Assembly (NCBI GenBank): GCA_031002005.1
Contig: CM061920.1
Span: 46,416,610 to 46,480,609 of the forward strand
From: Vandiemenella viatica
Lineage: Eukaryota > Arthropoda > Insecta > Orthoptera > Morabidae
DNA length: 64,000 bases
Direction: 5' to 3'
This document shows, piece after piece, positions 23,061 through 34,219 of the stretch (its first letter is position 1; each line of letters opens with the position of its first letter). The notes under the pieces are model-generated. The model worked only from the letters and a program-made list of their open reading frames with translations, was not told the DNA's origin and made no database searches. Both the position numbers and the translations under genes were made by a program.

Positions 23061-24203
23061 ATGATTAATATTTTATTAACCTTTATAGCTTCAAGTTTAT
23101 GTGGATTTGACAAACAGAAAATACTTATGTAAACAATACATAACATTCAAGAAAATTTAACTAAAATATACCATAACAGAAATTTTTGGCTATTAATTTC
23201 CATTGGATGTTTTCCGAGATATAGTACTATTTAACTTCTTTAAACTGACTCATCCTTCTTGGATCATCCTCAAATAGTCTGTAGGTAATTGATAGACTCT
23301 TTCTGTTGACGTTGCTGGAGGGTCTACAACAACAAGTAGATGTGAAATTGGCACAGGGCAGATATCTTCTCGCTTTGGCCAATAAAATGATGGTGAGGGT
23401 CCTTGGGGATGCAAAAATTTCTTCATCACATGTAATGTTGCTTGTATGTACGATAACTTTTAGGATTGTTCAGACCTCAATGAAGAAGAGGGGGATGCTA
23501 CAATTAAATTTTTGCATCCCCAAAGACCCTCACCATCATTTTACTGGCCAAAGCAAGAAGATATCTGCGCTGTGCCAAGTGCACATCTGCTTGCTGTCAT
23601 AGACCCTGATCTATTTCTTTTTTGTAGTCTTGATTCAGGTCGCCAGGGACAAATGTCCCGTTCTTACCTCGTTCGGTGCTTTAACTTTCACACTTATTCA
23701 TTTAACTTTCTATTCAAATAATGATAAACTTTAATACATATTTCATTGACATTTATTATCATTTCACTTCATTAGTAAATATCCAAAGAATACAACGGTC
23801 CTTTGCCTTCAGTAACTTTACAACATCAACTCAAAACGCGAACTAAACTTTTCCTCTCTCTTGCCCGATCTTATGGCTATCTTGTTACCCTCTGGTCTCC
23901 ATAGCTACCAATTTATTGTTATATTATGTCTTCTCTAAGTAATCTGTTATGCCACAACCCTACAGCAACATCAACTGGAAGAGTCTATAAATTCCCTACA
24001 GACTGATTGAGGATGAGCCAAGAAAGGATGAGTCAGTATAAAGAACTTACTACATCTAGGAAAACATCCACTGGAAAATAATAGCCAAAAAATTCTGTTA
24101 TGGTGTTTTTTAGTTAAATTTTTCTTAAATATTACATATTGTAAATATAAGCATTTTCTATTTGTCAAATCCACATAAACTTGAATCTATAATGATTAAT
24201 AAA
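23061..24203. repeat. Inner part of the foldback: paired arms around the 87-bp loop
   Basis: Left 23061-23418 and right 23506-24203 (minus the insert 23608-23956) are inverted copies. Landmark pairs: 'caagtttatgtggatttgac' at 23093 with its reverse near 24165, and 'aaaatgatggtgagggtcct' near 23384 with its reverse near 23530. Transcribed through, this would form a long hairpin RNA. It is not a gene in itself. Confidence 0.9.
23608..23956 (-). mobile_element. 349-bp LTR-like insertion in the right foldback arm
   Basis: Flanked by direct repeat ACCCT (23603-23607 and 23957-23961). The left arm shows the same place without the insert. On the minus strand it starts 'tgtggcataacag', contains AATAAA-like strings and ends with 'ctggcgacctgaatc' and a short A-rich tail. 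The TGGCGACC string is shared with the insert at 19290-19868. A solo LTR, or an LTR-derived non-autonomous element, is the likeliest reading. Confidence 0.6.
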
Positions 24204-24731
24204 ATATTTTTTATTATTATTATTTATATGGCTTTCGGCCTTATCAGCCACATAGCCAAGTTCTTTGCGTTTTATTACAATTCAAATTTCATTACTTTAC
24301 AGTTCTGTTTACATAGTTTAACAGTTTACATTTCATTTCCTTTACAGTTTTTAAAAATACATAATTTACATTACATTACTGTTCTATACACAACAGTTTA
24401 CATTGTATGATCTTTTACATTTCTATTCTTTTACAGTTCTATATCTATCTGTTTACTTCTTGGTGCTATACTATGAGTCTACATGTAATCACTTACTTTA
24501 TTATATTTCTTATCTGCGCCGTAGAGTGTTTATTATACAATTTGTGGGATATCTTAATACTATTTGGGTCAATGTATAGCACTGGTGCCCTAATCGTTCA
24601 CAATGGTCTCAAATTCTAGTAATATGACTGGCTAATATGTTTGAGGATATATCTGTTCAAGTGGTGTACGATTGTAAATGTACTAACTTTGTTCCCATCG
24701 TTTTCTGTTGGATTTTCTACTTGCCTAAAAT

Positions 24732-25673
24732 CTATAATTGGATGTTTCCCTCCTTAAAGAAGGTCATTATGATTTTGAGTATTTCGTATTTATTTGAGGC
24801 GAGCAGGATGGAAGCGTTGGTTGGGAGAGGAATGTTACATTTTGCGAGTTCTTTTAGGATTCTGTCCTGAATGTGGGCATATTTCTGGCATGAGAAGAGA
24901 AGATGGTTTATATCCCCTACTGCCTGATCAATGCAATCGCATAGTAGGTTGTCTCTCAATCCTATCCGCTTTAAGTGGCTGGGAAAGTTGCCATGATGAA
25001 ATCTGCTTCTGATGATGTTGGTTAAGTGGCGTCTGTTTACTTTCCAGTTATGGAACCATGGTTTGGAAGGGATGACTGGTTGGATGCGGCCGTAAAAAGC
25101 ACCTTTCTGTTTCATAGAGTTGTTCCATCTTGACTGCCATGTTTTCGTCTCTCCCTGTTTAATATCATGCAGGAATACGGATGGAGGGAGTGTTAGTTCT
25201 ATTCTTTGTCCGTTTGAGATGGTTTCTTTGGCAAGTCTATCTACATATTCGTTGTATTTGATCCCTTTGTGTGAGGGTACCCATATTAACCTTGTTTTGA
25301 TCCCTAGGTTGTTGCTGAGGTGTATTTCGTGAAGTATTTCTTCTAGCAAGGGTGCCATCTTATAGTTCCACTTGGGTTCTGAAATGCTCTTGATAACGCT
25401 CAAAGAGTCGGCTATTATAACCACCTCTTTTGGTCCCCTGGTCTGGCCATATCTTACTGCTTCTAATATTGCTTCTGCTAAATATATTGGAGTTTGCGGT
25501 GGTAACGAATGTAATGTTTGGTGCTGTGTTTTGGGGCAATATATAGCGCTGCCTACTCGATCCCCGGAGTTGTTTTTGGATCTGTCTGTATATATGTAGA
25601 TTGTGTTTGTGTCCGAGTTGTCTAGCAGGGCCCTCAGGGAATAGTTGGCGTTGGTTCCCGTCGTGTGCTCCAA
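24732..25673 (-). pseudogene. I-like LINE: RNase H domain and C-terminal zinc-binding motif
   Basis: A 313-residue open stretch. RNase H active-site blocks are all visible: 'IYIYTDRSKNN' (Asp), 'YLAEAILEAV' (Glu), 'VIIADSLSVI' (Asp) and 'WVPSHKGIKYNEYVDRLAK' (His/Asp). It is followed by 'LLCDCIDQAVGDINHLLFSC', a Cys-Cys-His-Cys arrangement typical of the end of LINE ORF2. RNase H removes the RNA template during second-strand synthesis. This domain is intact in itself but is no longer joined in frame to the RT upstream. Confidence 0.88.
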
Positions 25674-25697
25674 GCACTGTACTCGTATCTCTAGAAA

Positions 25698-27422
25698 TCA
25701 GAGATGGTAGGGGGCTTGGAATATCGGGTGTATGGGGAACTTCGTTATGTTGCTTCCCCTTTCCTCCAACTTGTTGTACATGTTAAGTAGGGGGGTGTTT
25801 TTTAGGGTAGCTGTGTGTTTATTTGCGTTCTTGTGCGCCCAGTATTTAAGATTACTCAACCGTTCCTTCAATGGGTGTGTAGTGATGTTCAGTTTTTCCA
25901 CTATGAATTTCTCTGAGAGTTGTATTCTTCTTATGAAGAGAGGCATTTCGACAGCTTCTACTAGTTGTGCGTTGGCTGGTGTGGATCTTAGTGCTCCTAA
26001 GCATGTTCTAAGGCAGCGATATTGCAAAGAGTCCAGTTTTTGCAAAGCGTCTTTGGTGCCGTTTGCGTAGAAGATGCTGCCGTAATTGATTAAGGATCTG
26101 ATAGTTGATTTGTATAGAAGTAGAAGTGCGTTAGGATGGGATCCCCATCTTGATCCCGCCACTGCTCTTAAGACGTCGCTTGTCTGATTTGGCCATTACA
26201 TCTCGGATATGTTCTCTCCACGTAAGCCGGGAGTCTAGTATCATACCCAGCAAACGAATCTGTTTATTCACTGAGAATGAGTGGGGTCCTAATTGTATCC
26301 TGGGTAATTCGGGAATTTTCCGTTTGGAAAATATCACCACTGATGATTTGTCGTTCGAAATGTCTAGTCCATTATGGAACGTCCACTTAACAAACACCCA
26401 TATCGCTTCGTTCAATTGTTCGAAGACATCTTCTATTGTTGAGCATATAGTGTATATTACTATATCATCCGCAAATTAAAGGGTTAATATTCTGGGAGAA
26501 AAGATCTTATCTAAGTCGTGCGTGTATATTATATAAAGGAGGGGACTTAATATCGCTCCTTGTGGGAGTCCATTGTAGACCCAACGGGGGCCTACCAATT
26601 CACCTGGAGTTGAGATATATATGATCCTTTCCGATATGAGGGAGTGGATCCCTGCTACAAACTGATGTGGAATTCCAAGGTGGAGAGTTTTTGCATTAGA
26701 ATGTTAGTTACAACGTTGTCATAAGCTGATGAGATATCTAGAAATATTGCTCCTAAGTATTGTTTGCATTTAATTCAATGTTAATATCTGTGGTTATTAA
26801 TGCTATGTTATCAAGTGTACTTTTCCCCTTTCTAAATCCAAATTGTGATGTAGGTAATAAGCTGTTCCTTTCTAGCCACCATTCTAGTTGATTTTTTATG
26901 ATGCACACTAAAGTTTTGGAAACGCACGACGTTAGAGAGATAGGTCTGAAAGATTCAGGGTGAATAGGATCTTTGTTCGGTTTCTTAATAGGTATGATAG
27001 TCTGCGTTCTCCACTCTATGGGGGTCTGTTCTTTCATCCATATTTCGTTAAAAATTTTAGTTAGGAGCTGAAGGGTGGAGGTAGGCAAGTTATATAGCAT
27101 CAAGTAATGTATTCTGTCTTTACCTGGTGTCGTGTCTGAGATTTGCTTAATGTTTTGCTGTACCTCCCTCACAGTGAATGGGACACATAGTTCGTGTTCG
27201 GAAAGTTGTTCTGGTTTCAAAAAATATTTTTTTGTGGTTTACACTATCTGGTGCAATTTTTTTCGCTTTAGCCTCTACACATGAGTTGGGTATGTTCGTG
27301 CTTGCTAAGGGAGTTTTCCTATTCTTCAAGCATCTTATTTGCTTCCAAATGGAGCTCATATTTGTATCTTTCCCTAGGTTATCGCAGTATTTTATCCAAC
27401 TTAGACGTTTCTGTGTTCTCAA
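25698..27422 (-). pseudogene. I-like LINE: reverse transcriptase and thumb/connection region
   Basis: Pieces in three frames give 'IPIKKPNKDPIHPESFRPIS' and 'FGFRKGKSTLDNI' (27220-26753), 'QGAILSPLLYIIYTHDL' and 'FADDIVIYTI' (about 26600-26450), 'LLGMILDSRLTWREHI' (26415-26131) and 'YGSIFYANGTKDALQKLDSLQYRCLR' (26162-25698). These are the fingers, palm (with FADD) and thumb of a LINE reverse transcriptase. At least three frameshifts or stops separate them, so the enzyme is dead in this copy. Confidence 0.85.
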
Positions 27423-27801
27423 TGTTCGTTTGGTGTTTGCACATGTTTGTTTATAGGTTAAATAGTGTTCTAAGTTCCTTTCGATAGTTCCTAAGCGCTA
27501 ATCTTCTTTTCGCCACTGCTTTGGAGCACTCCATATTCCACCAAATTGTTGGGGGATTTTTGGCGTATTTTGGTCATCCTTTGAGCGGAATTGATTTATC
27601 TGCTGCTGTTGTTATTGCAAGTGATAGTTATCTGCAGGCCTCCGTGCCCGATTTGTCAGTGGGGATACTCCTAACTTCCTCCTCTAAGCATTGTTTATAC
27701 AGTACCCAATCCGCTTTGTTAATGTTCCAGTGTTTTGTGGGGTGTTCCTTCCACCCATAGTTGATGTTACAACCTATGGTGAGTATGATAGGTAAGTGAT
27801 C

Positions 27802-28134
27802 TTATCCTAAACTGTTGTTCAGAGTTTGCCACGTAACTAGGGGTGCAATACTTGGGGAGCAAAGAGTTAAGTCGACAGCTGATGGGTTCCCGCCTACTCT
27901 TGGGATTAATGTAGGGGATCCGTTGTTCATTATAACGAGATTTTGGTCTTCTGTCATTTCTATTAAGGCAGATCCATAGGAGTCTTCTTGCTGACAGCCC
28001 CAGCTTCTACTATGAGCGTTAAAGTCGCCCGCTATTAGATAAGGGGGGGTGTAACTGTTTGAAGAGGTTACCCCAGTTGGTTCGACTAATTCTAGTTCGT
28101 TCGCGGAGGGCAGTACAGAGATACTATTGAGCAT
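27802..28134 (-). pseudogene. I-like LINE: apurinic endonuclease-like domain
   Basis: A 110-residue frame with 'LIAGDFNAHSRSWG' (the GDFNAH block of AP-type LINE endonucleases) and 'NPSAVDLTLCSPSI' (the DLT block before the SDH motif). It nicks target DNA in active elements. Upstream N-terminal parts lie in decayed frames at about 28140-28480. Confidence 0.8.
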
Positions 28135-28538
28135 TCAAGCTTCTTAAGTCGTAGTCAGATTGATATTACTTAGAAAGGGAGTTTTGTGGAATTCAATTTT
28201 TCAGGTTCGTGGGGTATATGATGTAGGACCCAAATTGCAACTCCTCCTTTTCCGTCTGGTCTATCGTCTCTGGATGTCTTATAGTATTTTAAGTTAATAT
28301 CTTTCTGTGGTTTCAGATAATAGTGCAATATCTATTTTGCTGTTACGCAGTTCATTGTACAAGCTTTCCCTATTAGAATACACGGATCTTCCGTTCCACT
28401 GAAGGTTAAGTTGTGTAGTATGTGGAGGGGACTTGTGAGGTCTTACATTAATTGTAGGGTTCATGGATCGGAGGATTTAATAATCTGTTGAAGTGAATTC
28501 ATTACTTGTGTTGTATCGACCGTGCCATTGGTTCTGAT

Positions 28539-28737
28539 ATATTATTATTATTATTGTATTTACGTCTCTCAACATCGAGGTCTTTAGAGACGGGAAAGGA
28601 TGGGGGGCAAGGATGGGGGCAAGGATGGGGGCAAGGAATGGGAAGGAATTCGGCCATGGCCTTTTGAAGGAAGCATCCCGGCATTTGCCTGGAGTGATTT
28701 GGGAAACCATGGAAAACCCAAATCTGGATGCCCGGAC
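28539..28737 (-). mobile_element. tRNA-derived SINE, 5'-truncated, in the I-like LINE
   Basis: Flanked by an 11-bp target duplication TTGGTTCTGAT (28528-28538 and 28738-28748). It matches the full-length SINE at 56634-56903 in inverse orientation. It starts at 'gtccgggcatccagatttgg' read on the minus strand, has the 'ttttccatggtttccc' core, a C-rich middle in three short repeats, and a (TAA)n tail (28539-28556). The tRNA-like head is missing. Confidence 0.92.
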
Positions 28738-29039
28738 TTGGTTCTGATCAGCTCAATCATGGATATTAGTAAAGTCATCAATTTTTCTACCATTGGGGTT
28801 TCAGTCGCTTGGGACTGGTGCCCCTCTGGCTGCTGATAATTTTGTAATGTTTCTGTCTTTCTATGTGGGAGAGGTGGATACGGATTGTGGGTTATAGGGT
28901 AACTTGGTCCGTTACTTCTCCACATTAAATTTTAGAGAGTTCTAACTTCATTGCATGTTGAACTTAAGTTTGCTGTCCTAGCGTACGGCTGTAGTTGTTT
29001 TGATCGATAGCAACGTGTTTGTTCCGGTTGATGTACAGG

Positions 29040-29475
29040 TCATTGTGGTTTAGATTGTAGTATTGGATATCTCTCTCCACAGGGAGTAATAAGAGGGTTG
29101 TTTCTGGTCTGAGAGTGAGGCAAGGTTGTTAAAGGTGGGAATTTGGTGGGATTGTTAAACTGAGGGCAAGGATTAGCTGCTATTTGGGAATAGAATCTGT
29201 TTTCAAATGTAGCCACAGCTTCGCTGTAGCTGACATTGTTGTATACCATGTACTGTTGGATTGCTTTTGCTTTCTGATAATTAGGACACGAACGGTCAGT
29301 TGCTAGGTGTTGATCAGAGCAGTTGGCGCAAAGTGGTGGTACTGTATTTGGGCACGAGTCAACATTGTGGTCTGCTGCACAGAAACTGCATTGTGCCTGA
29401 CTGCGGCACTGATTACTGCCATGTCCAAATCGCAAACATTTATAACACTGAATGACGGTGGGGATGCATTAATCA
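29040..29475 (-). pseudogene. I-like LINE ORF1 (gag-like) with CCHC zinc knuckles
   Basis: Minus-strand frame beginning 'VIQCYKCLRFGHGSNQC' (first CCHC), then 'CSFCAADHNVDSC' and 'CANCSDQHLATDRSC', followed by a Pro/Asn-rich tail. Triple zinc knuckles are typical of ORF1 nucleic-acid chaperones in the I and Jockey groups. It is truncated at about 29475, where the foldback arm resumes; the N-terminal half of ORF1 is lost, as in 5'-truncated LINE insertions. Confidence 0.85.
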
Positions 29476-30261
29476 TCATATTACATAAAAGAAGTTGAAT
29501 CAATATTTCACGGGGAACAAAAAAGAAATGAAAAATTCTTTTGTAAATAGTATAAATAACAATCCATTCTGATAGATGCTCAATGTTTAATAAAATAACA
29601 CATTAAAAATTGTTTTTGCAACTCATCATTTTCCATCAAATAATATACAGCTGTGTAAACAAAATGGATAATGAAAATTTTTCAAAAATTACATTTAATT
29701 TTTGAAGTATACACAAAGAAATTTTATTTTTTTAATGACAGAACACACTTCTGAGATAATTAGGGAATTTTTTTTTTTTTTTTTGGGTTACTATATTCCC
29801 TTTGTTTGATATTGACTTTAACGTACTAACTACATACTTTCAGAGAAAAATTCATAAAAATGATTTTTTCCCTATTTTTAAAATATTACTTGGATTTTTT
29901 CATTTTTTTCTGGAATCCTCATGCTTTCATTGATATTACTGTAAATTTTCATAAAAATTGACTGAAATATAAATTATTTTCAGTAGTCAGAATTTGGAAA
30001 ATACCAAACATTCAAAATTTCAGTTGGCTGTAAAATGTAAACTAAACCAAATTGAGAACAAAAAATTGATGTGGAAACTTTTCTACGAGGACTAAACTAA
30101 CCACGTTTCACCAAATCCGAGTTTTTGGGTGTCAAAAATGTCATTTTTTTGGTCTGAATTCAAATGGAATGACCCTGGAGCTGAACACTAAAAAGTGCCA
30201 AGACATGCACACAATGTTTTTGTTTTTTGTTTCTGGCTTTACTCCTTGTCAACATCATTTA

Positions 30262-30425
30262 GGCAGTGAACAGGAAGAAATTTTGCCAAGGCATTTTGGA
30301 GGAAAAATCCCAGCATTTCGGGAAACCATGGAAAACTCAAATCGGGACGGCTGGAAGGGGGATTAGAACCTGTGTCCTGCCAAATGCATGGCCGGTGCGT
30401 TATTGCTCACCCACCTCACTCTGTA
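30262..30425 (-). mobile_element. Diverged tRNA-derived SINE
   Basis: On the minus strand: an A-box/B-box-like head (B box 'ggttctaatccc' near 30365) followed by 'gatttgagttttccatggtttccc', the same core as the SINEs at 56634 and 28539. It is older and shorter; no target duplication is recognised. Confidence 0.65.
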
Positions 30426-30429
30426 TAAG

Positions 30430-30582
30430 CTCTGATTATACAATTAATGACACATTCCTCAGTACGATAGATTCTGCTAAATACCTGGAGGCAACAATTC
30501 ATAATAATCTGCTGTGGAATGAACAAAATGAAAAGGTGATAGTGAAAGCAAACCATATGTTCCGTTTCCTAGGTCGTCACTG
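30430..30582 (+). pseudogene. Reverse transcriptase fragment (Jockey-like)
   Basis: One open frame reads 'SDYTINDTFLSTIDSAKYLE' followed by 'NLLWNEQNEKVIVKANHMFR'. This matches the AKYLGV...L.W..H block C-terminal to the FADD motif of Jockey-group LINE polymerases. Only this block is preserved. Confidence 0.6.
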
Positions 30583-30823
30583 AAAACTATACAATCTGGA
30601 AGGTGAGTAAATTTAGAAACACCAGCCAAACAAATATTTCTAAGTAAATCATTTTCTCTATTTCTTGAAGCCAAATCATTTAGATGCATAGGCACGGGGC
30701 CGACTGAAGGAGCAGGGTACATAGCATTTGTCAACTCTCGCTACGTGGCTTATCCGGTACTGCTGAGATCAGAATTCTGATACACCATTCACCCACACTG
30801 ATTAATGACATCATAACACTGTA

Positions 30824-32877
30824 CAGTAATACCCCGCTTTACGCGACCCCGTTATGCGCGGTTTCGCTTTAACGCGAATTTCAAATTTCGCGTTAAAATG
30901 CCTCGTATTACGCGAATTGCTTACTTAAGAATATGTATGTCCATAATGTAGTCATTGGCTTCTCTTTGGTCGCGGGAATCCCCGCTTTCTCCGACCATTC
31001 TGATCGAAGAATTGAGGATTCCCCGTCCTACGACTTTGTTCTATGGGAATTCCCTCATTTGTTCCATTTGTTTATCTCGGCTGGCAGTCGTGTTTTAACG
31101 TTTGGTGGAGATACATAATGTAACGCTACGTTAGAAATGCCGCATACGAAGAAAAAATAGCGTAAAAGCGTAACTTTGGAATTGAAGATGAAGATGATAA
31201 GAAGAAGGGAAAATGGAGGAAAAGCAACAATTGTTGGCAGAGATTTTGGTCTTTCAGAATCGACTGTGAGAACGATTTTTAAAAATTGGGACAGAATTAA
31301 ACTTTCCAGCGAAAGTTCAACACCTATATGTGCAACAAAACTTCTCGTTCGATATCTTCTATCCTAGAAAGAATGGAGAAGTTGCTAGCAGTCTGGATCG
31401 AAGATTTAAATAAGAAGAACACCCCACTGAGTCAAGATCTCTTATGCACAAAAGCAAAATCTTTGTATGAGATGTTAAAGAGAGAAGAAGTTGACTTCCA
31501 CTCCGACTTTTGTTGCCTGCAGAGGCTGATTTCATCGGTTCAAGCAGCGTTCCAATCTTCACAATATCCAGATAACAGGTGAGGCCGCCAGCGCGGACAC
31601 TCAAGCTGTGTAGCTTCAGCTGAGTTTCCAGACAAGTTTCAAGATTTCGTAGCACGAGAAAAAATTCCAGTTTGTCTGGTCTTCAATAATGAGGCTTTAC
31701 TGGAAAAAAAAAATGCCATCTCGAATATTCGTTTCTAAAGAAAAACGCCAAGCCAGCGGTTTCAAAGCTGCGAAAGATCGACTAACACTTCTGCTGGGTG
31801 GTAATGCCACTGGTGGTTTCAAACTGAAACCTTTACTGGTTTACCATTCAGGAACACATCGTGCAATGCGAGGTACAGACAAGACAAACCTACCATCCGT
31901 GTAGCGGTCCAACAGAAAGGCGTGGGTTACACGGGAAATTTTTCAAGATTGGTATTCTAATAGTTTTTGGCAGTCAGTAAAATCCTACTGTGACAGAAAT
32001 AGGTTTGAACGTAAAGTTATATTACACTTAGACAATGCCCTGGACATCCAACCTCACTTGATACGCCGAGAGACTTAAAAGTGTACGTGAAGTTCCTTCC
32101 ACCAAACACTACGTCAAAATTACAACCTATGGTCCAGGGAGCAATAGCAAACTTCAAAGCTTATTACCATCGCCGCACTTTTAGCCAACTAATTCATGAA
32201 ACTGACGGGGAAGGAAGACAGTCTATTCACAACATAGACGAGTGTTGGAAAGAAGTTAAAAAGAGTTGTATAAACAGGGTGTGGCGTAATCTTTGGCCAG
32301 ATGTAGTGGAAGCACCTAGAAGAATTGTCCAAATGCACAGACAAGTGCTTGAAGACATTGCTGCAATGATTGAGGGGTCTGAACTTGAAGATGTGGCGGT
32401 AGAAGATCTTGAAGAACTTGTAGCAACTCACGACGAACCTCTCAGCAATGAAGATCTGATCGAGTTACAGAATAATTTCATAAACGATGAGGAAGGACAA
32501 GTAGAAGAGAGAATTTTATCTTCAAGCGGAATACAAAGTATTCGTTCAAAAATTTATTCAGGTTTGGACATATTGCATAGATAGTGATGATGACCGTGTT
32601 TGAACCGTGTGTCAAACAATTAAAAACAGCGTTGGCTGGACGTATTTTAGAAGAACGTAAAAGAAATGCTACCCAAAAGACAATAGATGTATTTTTTCCA
32701 TAAAAAGAAATGTAATACTGCATAAAGTGTTCTTAGAATTAAAGAGATTGATTCAAATGATTTTTTTTTTTTGTATTAACTTTTGACTCTGTTTAATCGT
32801 AAACCCCGATATACGCGAATTTCACTTAACGCGATTTTTTGCGGAACGTATCCCTCGCGTAAAGCGGGGTATTACTG
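30824..32877 (+). mobile_element. Tigger/pogo-type transposon 2 (2054 bp)
   Basis: Terminal inverted repeats 'cagtaataccccgctttacg' at 30824 and its reverse at the right end, flanked by TA (30822-30823, 32878-32879). The subterminal region repeats 'ttacgcgaa'-type motifs. It encodes a plus-strand transposase. It is a different lineage from Tigger 1, since the termini and protein differ. Confidence 0.93.
31137..32703 (+). pseudogene. Tigger 2 transposase, inactivated
   Basis: The likely start ATG is at 31137 and is followed by a stop at codon 8. The helix-turn-helix follows (GGKATIVGRDFGLSESTVR), then a second DNA-binding part (SSILERMEKLLAVWIEDLNK), '[19 protein letters not shown]', 'LHLDNAL' (second Asp, about 32028), and 'FLPPNTTSKLQPMVQGAI' (about 32090-32140), where the third catalytic Asp is replaced by Val. 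The acidic C-terminal region ends 'KTIDVFFP' at 32703. Frameshifts lie near 31320, 31500, 31700 and 32045. The missing catalytic Asp shows that cutting activity is lost. Confidence 0.88.
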
Positions 32878-33015
32878 TACAAGCCATTCACAAGACATAT
32901 TATTTTCAAGCATTAATTTTGTTGTAATTTAAAAGTATTTCTAATCATTTCTTGCAATTGACTACTGTAGTGTTATGATGTCAATTCTTTGTGGAATTGT
33001 GATCTCCAGTAACCC

Positions 33016-33945
33016 TAGGTCAGGATTTAAGAAGAGCACAGTTCAAGCAAGGTTTTCTCCACTATCCATTATCTTCCACCATCTTTATTGATGCAACCTT
33101 TTTTGCGATTCACCTTGTTTTAAGTTGTAAAGCAGCCACTATATGCAACCTGTGGACATAATTTATAACTCTTACAATTTTTGCTAATTCTAGGTAAATG
33201 GCAAATAAATAGCTGATAAAACACACAGTGACTCCAGAACATTAAAAATGGGAGGACAGCCTGAGCAATTTAAAGGGTTTCCAAATAATCTGAAGGTATG
33301 GAAGCATTCACAATAACTGGCTATACCTGGAGGTTGGGATATGAAGTTGTCCCAGGACCACCGACAGTCTCTGAAAGCCTGCCACTTGGTCATACAGCAT
33401 ACTGGAATGTTTGGAAATTATTGAACTAACTGATGGATGGAGAGGGCAGGTCTTAAGCTAAACTTGTGGAATGGGGTTACACTCATGCTGACAATTGTAA
33501 GCGTAAATGAGGTGAAGATCAAACACTTACTCCAGTGCCCTACGTGCCAAGCTCCATGTAACGAAGACTGTTCGAAGCGATGCAAAATGCACTTGCGCCT
33601 TCAAAGTACTGGTCAAAATGGGTGTCATGTGATTAATGTGTAAAAAGATTGACTGTGTTTTTAATGTCTATGACACAAGAATAATAATAGCTACATTCAA
33701 ATAATGATGACAAGCATCAATTCAACTTACGATATTGTACCATTAGATTGAGATTCCATTTCATTCTATTGTCAGGTTCTTCTCCTTTGCGGCTGTTCTA
33801 TCATTACAGTGGCGCCACAATCTGATGATGAATTCTTGTAGAACTAGATGAAACAAATCGAAAATAAAGAATAAACTTTTTTTGATTTCTTGCTTGGTTT
33901 TCGAGATACAGCATGTTAAAAATCAGTTACAGGTATAGTTCCTTG
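33016..33945. other. No gene recognised
   Basis: Short open frames only. A string 'caaatcgaaaataaagaata' at about 33856 has an inverted partner near 34435, so copy B of the GGG-end MITE may sit inside an older inverted structure. The arms are too short and diverged to call. Confidence 0.5.
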
Positions 33946-34219
33946 GGGATTACTGGAGATCGCGATTCCGCGAGGAGTTGTCAACATAATACTTCAGTGG
34001 TCAAACACAAGACTCCACTATAAATTCTTCCCCAAGTACATTTAACGGTTTATTGCTGGTCCAGGCTGTATTACAACCTAATTTGTGCTTGAAAATAATG
34101 GCCCAGTCTGTATTACAACGGAATTACTGCTTGAGAATAATATGTCTTGCGACTGACTACAGCAGTATTCCAACGATATTACTATATGTTGTAACGGAAT
34201 CGCGATCTCCAGTAGACCC
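33946..34219. mobile_element. GGG-end MITE copy B (274 bp, 8-bp target duplication)
   Basis: Ends 'gggattactggagatcgcga' and the inverted 'tcgcgatctccagtagaccc'. Flanked by GTTCCTTG (33938-33945) and GTTCCTTT (34220-34227), 7 of 8 matching. The inside contains 'tccaggctgtattacaac' repeated. No coding capacity. Confidence 0.8.

Larger units (their letters stand above)
24204..29487 (-). mobile_element. I-like LINE, 5'-truncated, inserted in the right foldback arm
   Basis: Minus-strand order: ORF1 zinc knuckles (29475-29040), endonuclease (28134-27802), reverse transcriptase (27422-26131), then RNase H and a C-terminal Cys/His motif (25673-24732). A non-coding 3' region follows, ending in a (TAA)n-like tail at 24204-24225. 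An RNase H after the RT and a TAA-type tail are features of the I group. Both edges fall precisely within the foldback arm: joining 24203 to 29488 restores the sequence of the left arm at about 23060. A SINE (28539-28737) is inserted between ORF1 and the endonuclease. Confidence 0.85.
17271..30175. repeat. Giant inverted-repeat (foldback) element, arms ~1.04 kb, loop 87 bp, split by nested insertions
   Basis: Left arm: 17271-17713 plus 22830-23418. Loop: 23419-23505. Right arm: 23506-23607 plus 23962-24203 plus 29488-30175. Read on opposite strands the segments follow each other in the same order, about 1.04 kb each side. The ends are GGGTCATTCC and GGAATGACCC. A 4-bp direct repeat TGGA flanks them (17267-17270 and 30176-30179). 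The arms differ by scattered substitutions and small indels. No protein is evident. Four-base duplications occur in several DNA transposon superfamilies, so assignment is open. Confidence 0.8.
30758..33015. mobile_element. GGG-end MITE copy A, split by Tigger 2 (left end uncertain)
   Basis: Right of Tigger 2, 32880-33015 matches the MITEs at 33946 and 38091: 'aagacatattatt', then 'ttatgatg', then 'gatctccagtaaccc'. Left of it, 30758-30823 has 'tactgctgagatc' and 'catcataacactg', weakly matching the left parts of the others. The target duplication seen at the other copies is not found here. Confidence 0.45.

Noticed and set aside
27521..27760. Plus-strand frames across the I-like LINE (for example 25120-25332, 25732-26070, 27178-27760)
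   Set aside because: All are antisense to the LINE ORF2, whose domains are identified on the minus strand.
33780..33875. Hammerhead-like string (ctgatgatgaattc ... gatgaaac)
   Set aside because: CTGATGA and GAAA occur in the right order, but I could not pair a convincing stem II and stem III by eye.
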